Below are positions 63,692 through 64,000 of a stretch of 64,000 bases of DNA, one piece after another. Source of the DNA: Prolixibacter sp. NT017. Its GTDB lineage: Bacteria > Bacteroidota > Bacteroidia > Bacteroidales > Prolixibacteraceae. The notes beneath the pieces are model-generated. The model made no database searches. It saw only the letters and a program-made list of their open reading frames with translations, and was not told the origin of the DNA. The translations under genes were made by a program, and so were the position numbers. The first letter of the stretch is position 1, and each line of letters starts with the position of its first letter. Location of the stretch: positions 2,666,001 through 2,730,000 of the forward strand of contig NZ_BLAV01000001.1 in assembly GCF_009617875.1 (NCBI RefSeq), given 5' to 3'.

Positions 63692-64000
63692 TACACTTCG
63701 AACACCTTAGCAACGGTTACTGCCCGGAGAATACTGTGCTGCTGGCAACTTCGTAAAATAGCGTTCTTTTTCCACCGGAGAGTACTGAAAGCTACAAGGA
63801 CAGACCGTGAAATCAATGCTCATAAGAACAACACAGGAGCAGCCGGCTCAGATCATTCCGCCTGTTTTACCGCGGTTCATCCGTTGCAATCTCTATCTTT
63901 CCGATACAAATCTACTATCATTGTTTCCACAGTTGATGAACTTAATGCATCTTTACCTACGCAAAACATTTCAGCTTTGGAATGAACGAAAAGAACCTAC
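63692..64000. other. Gene-free window end
   Basis: I see no supported gene or repeat in this last ~310 bp. Confidence 0.4.

Overview
The window looks like a Bacteroidota chromosome, probably Marinilabiliales/Prolixibacteraceae-like. The evidence is a SusC/SusD pair, a type IX secretion sorting domain, a TAnnTTTG-type -7 promoter box, a Bacteroidota-type tyrosine integrase and many HYC_CC_PP / HMBD / DUF4396 copper proteins. The genus is inference only.

Layout. (1) 0-23.5 kb is a large copper/heavy-metal resistance island. A minus-strand operon (about 9.3 kb down to 0) encodes an HMA-like protein, a lipoprotein, a PII-like protein, HMBD proteins, a P1B copper ATPase with four N-terminal HMBD modules, a multicopper oxidase fused to a CopB-like C-terminal domain, a DUF302 protein and small Cys/Met/His-rich proteins. 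A plus-strand block follows: OsmC-cysK behind a Cys-rich leader ORF and an intrinsic terminator, then a Tat-type multicopper oxidase, a methyltransferase, a Met-rich exported protein and a DUF4396 protein. A minus-strand cusC-cusB-cusA-PII-like operon closes the island. Two near-identical HYC_CC_PP genes sit at about 9.5 and 22.8 kb.

(2) 23.5-32.2 kb is an AT-rich accessory region. It holds an array of TGTCCTATTTTA-like motifs, an orphan HigA-like regulator, a class II Fic protein, hipBA, a membrane protein, a nuclease-like protein and an ADP-ribosylglycohydrolase. A repeated sequence around a TTTTGTCGACAAAA palindrome punctuates these modules, and an attC-like inverted repeat separates the last two genes.

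(3) 32.2-39.75 kb is an integrative mobilizable element: MobC, relaxase, Toprim primase, VapE-like ATPase, HTH protein and tyrosine integrase. It ends at a tRNA 3'-end fragment that is probably its attachment site.

(4) 39.8-49 kb is more ordinary chromosome: a DUF998 protein, SusD/SusC, a CusRS-like two-component system and an extra OmpR-like regulator that lacks its phosphoacceptor Asp.

(5) 49.2-52.4 kb is a second copy of the 12-15.85 kb copper module, in which the methyltransferase was removed by a deletion with short homology at its ends.

(6) 52.4-55.65 kb is repeat-dominated: four ~364 bp palindrome-rich units in A-B-A-B order, a 105 bp tandem repeat built from five 21 bp sub-units, and a 42 bp repeat.

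(7) 56.15-62.3 kb is a run of six same-orientation units, each bounded by unit-specific complementary ends (for example GTTAGCGGC ... GCCGCTAAC) and separated by GC-rich attC-like inverted repeats. This looks like an integron gene-cassette array without an integrase in the window, and it is the most unusual structure here. A zinc-ribbon protein and a pirin close the window.
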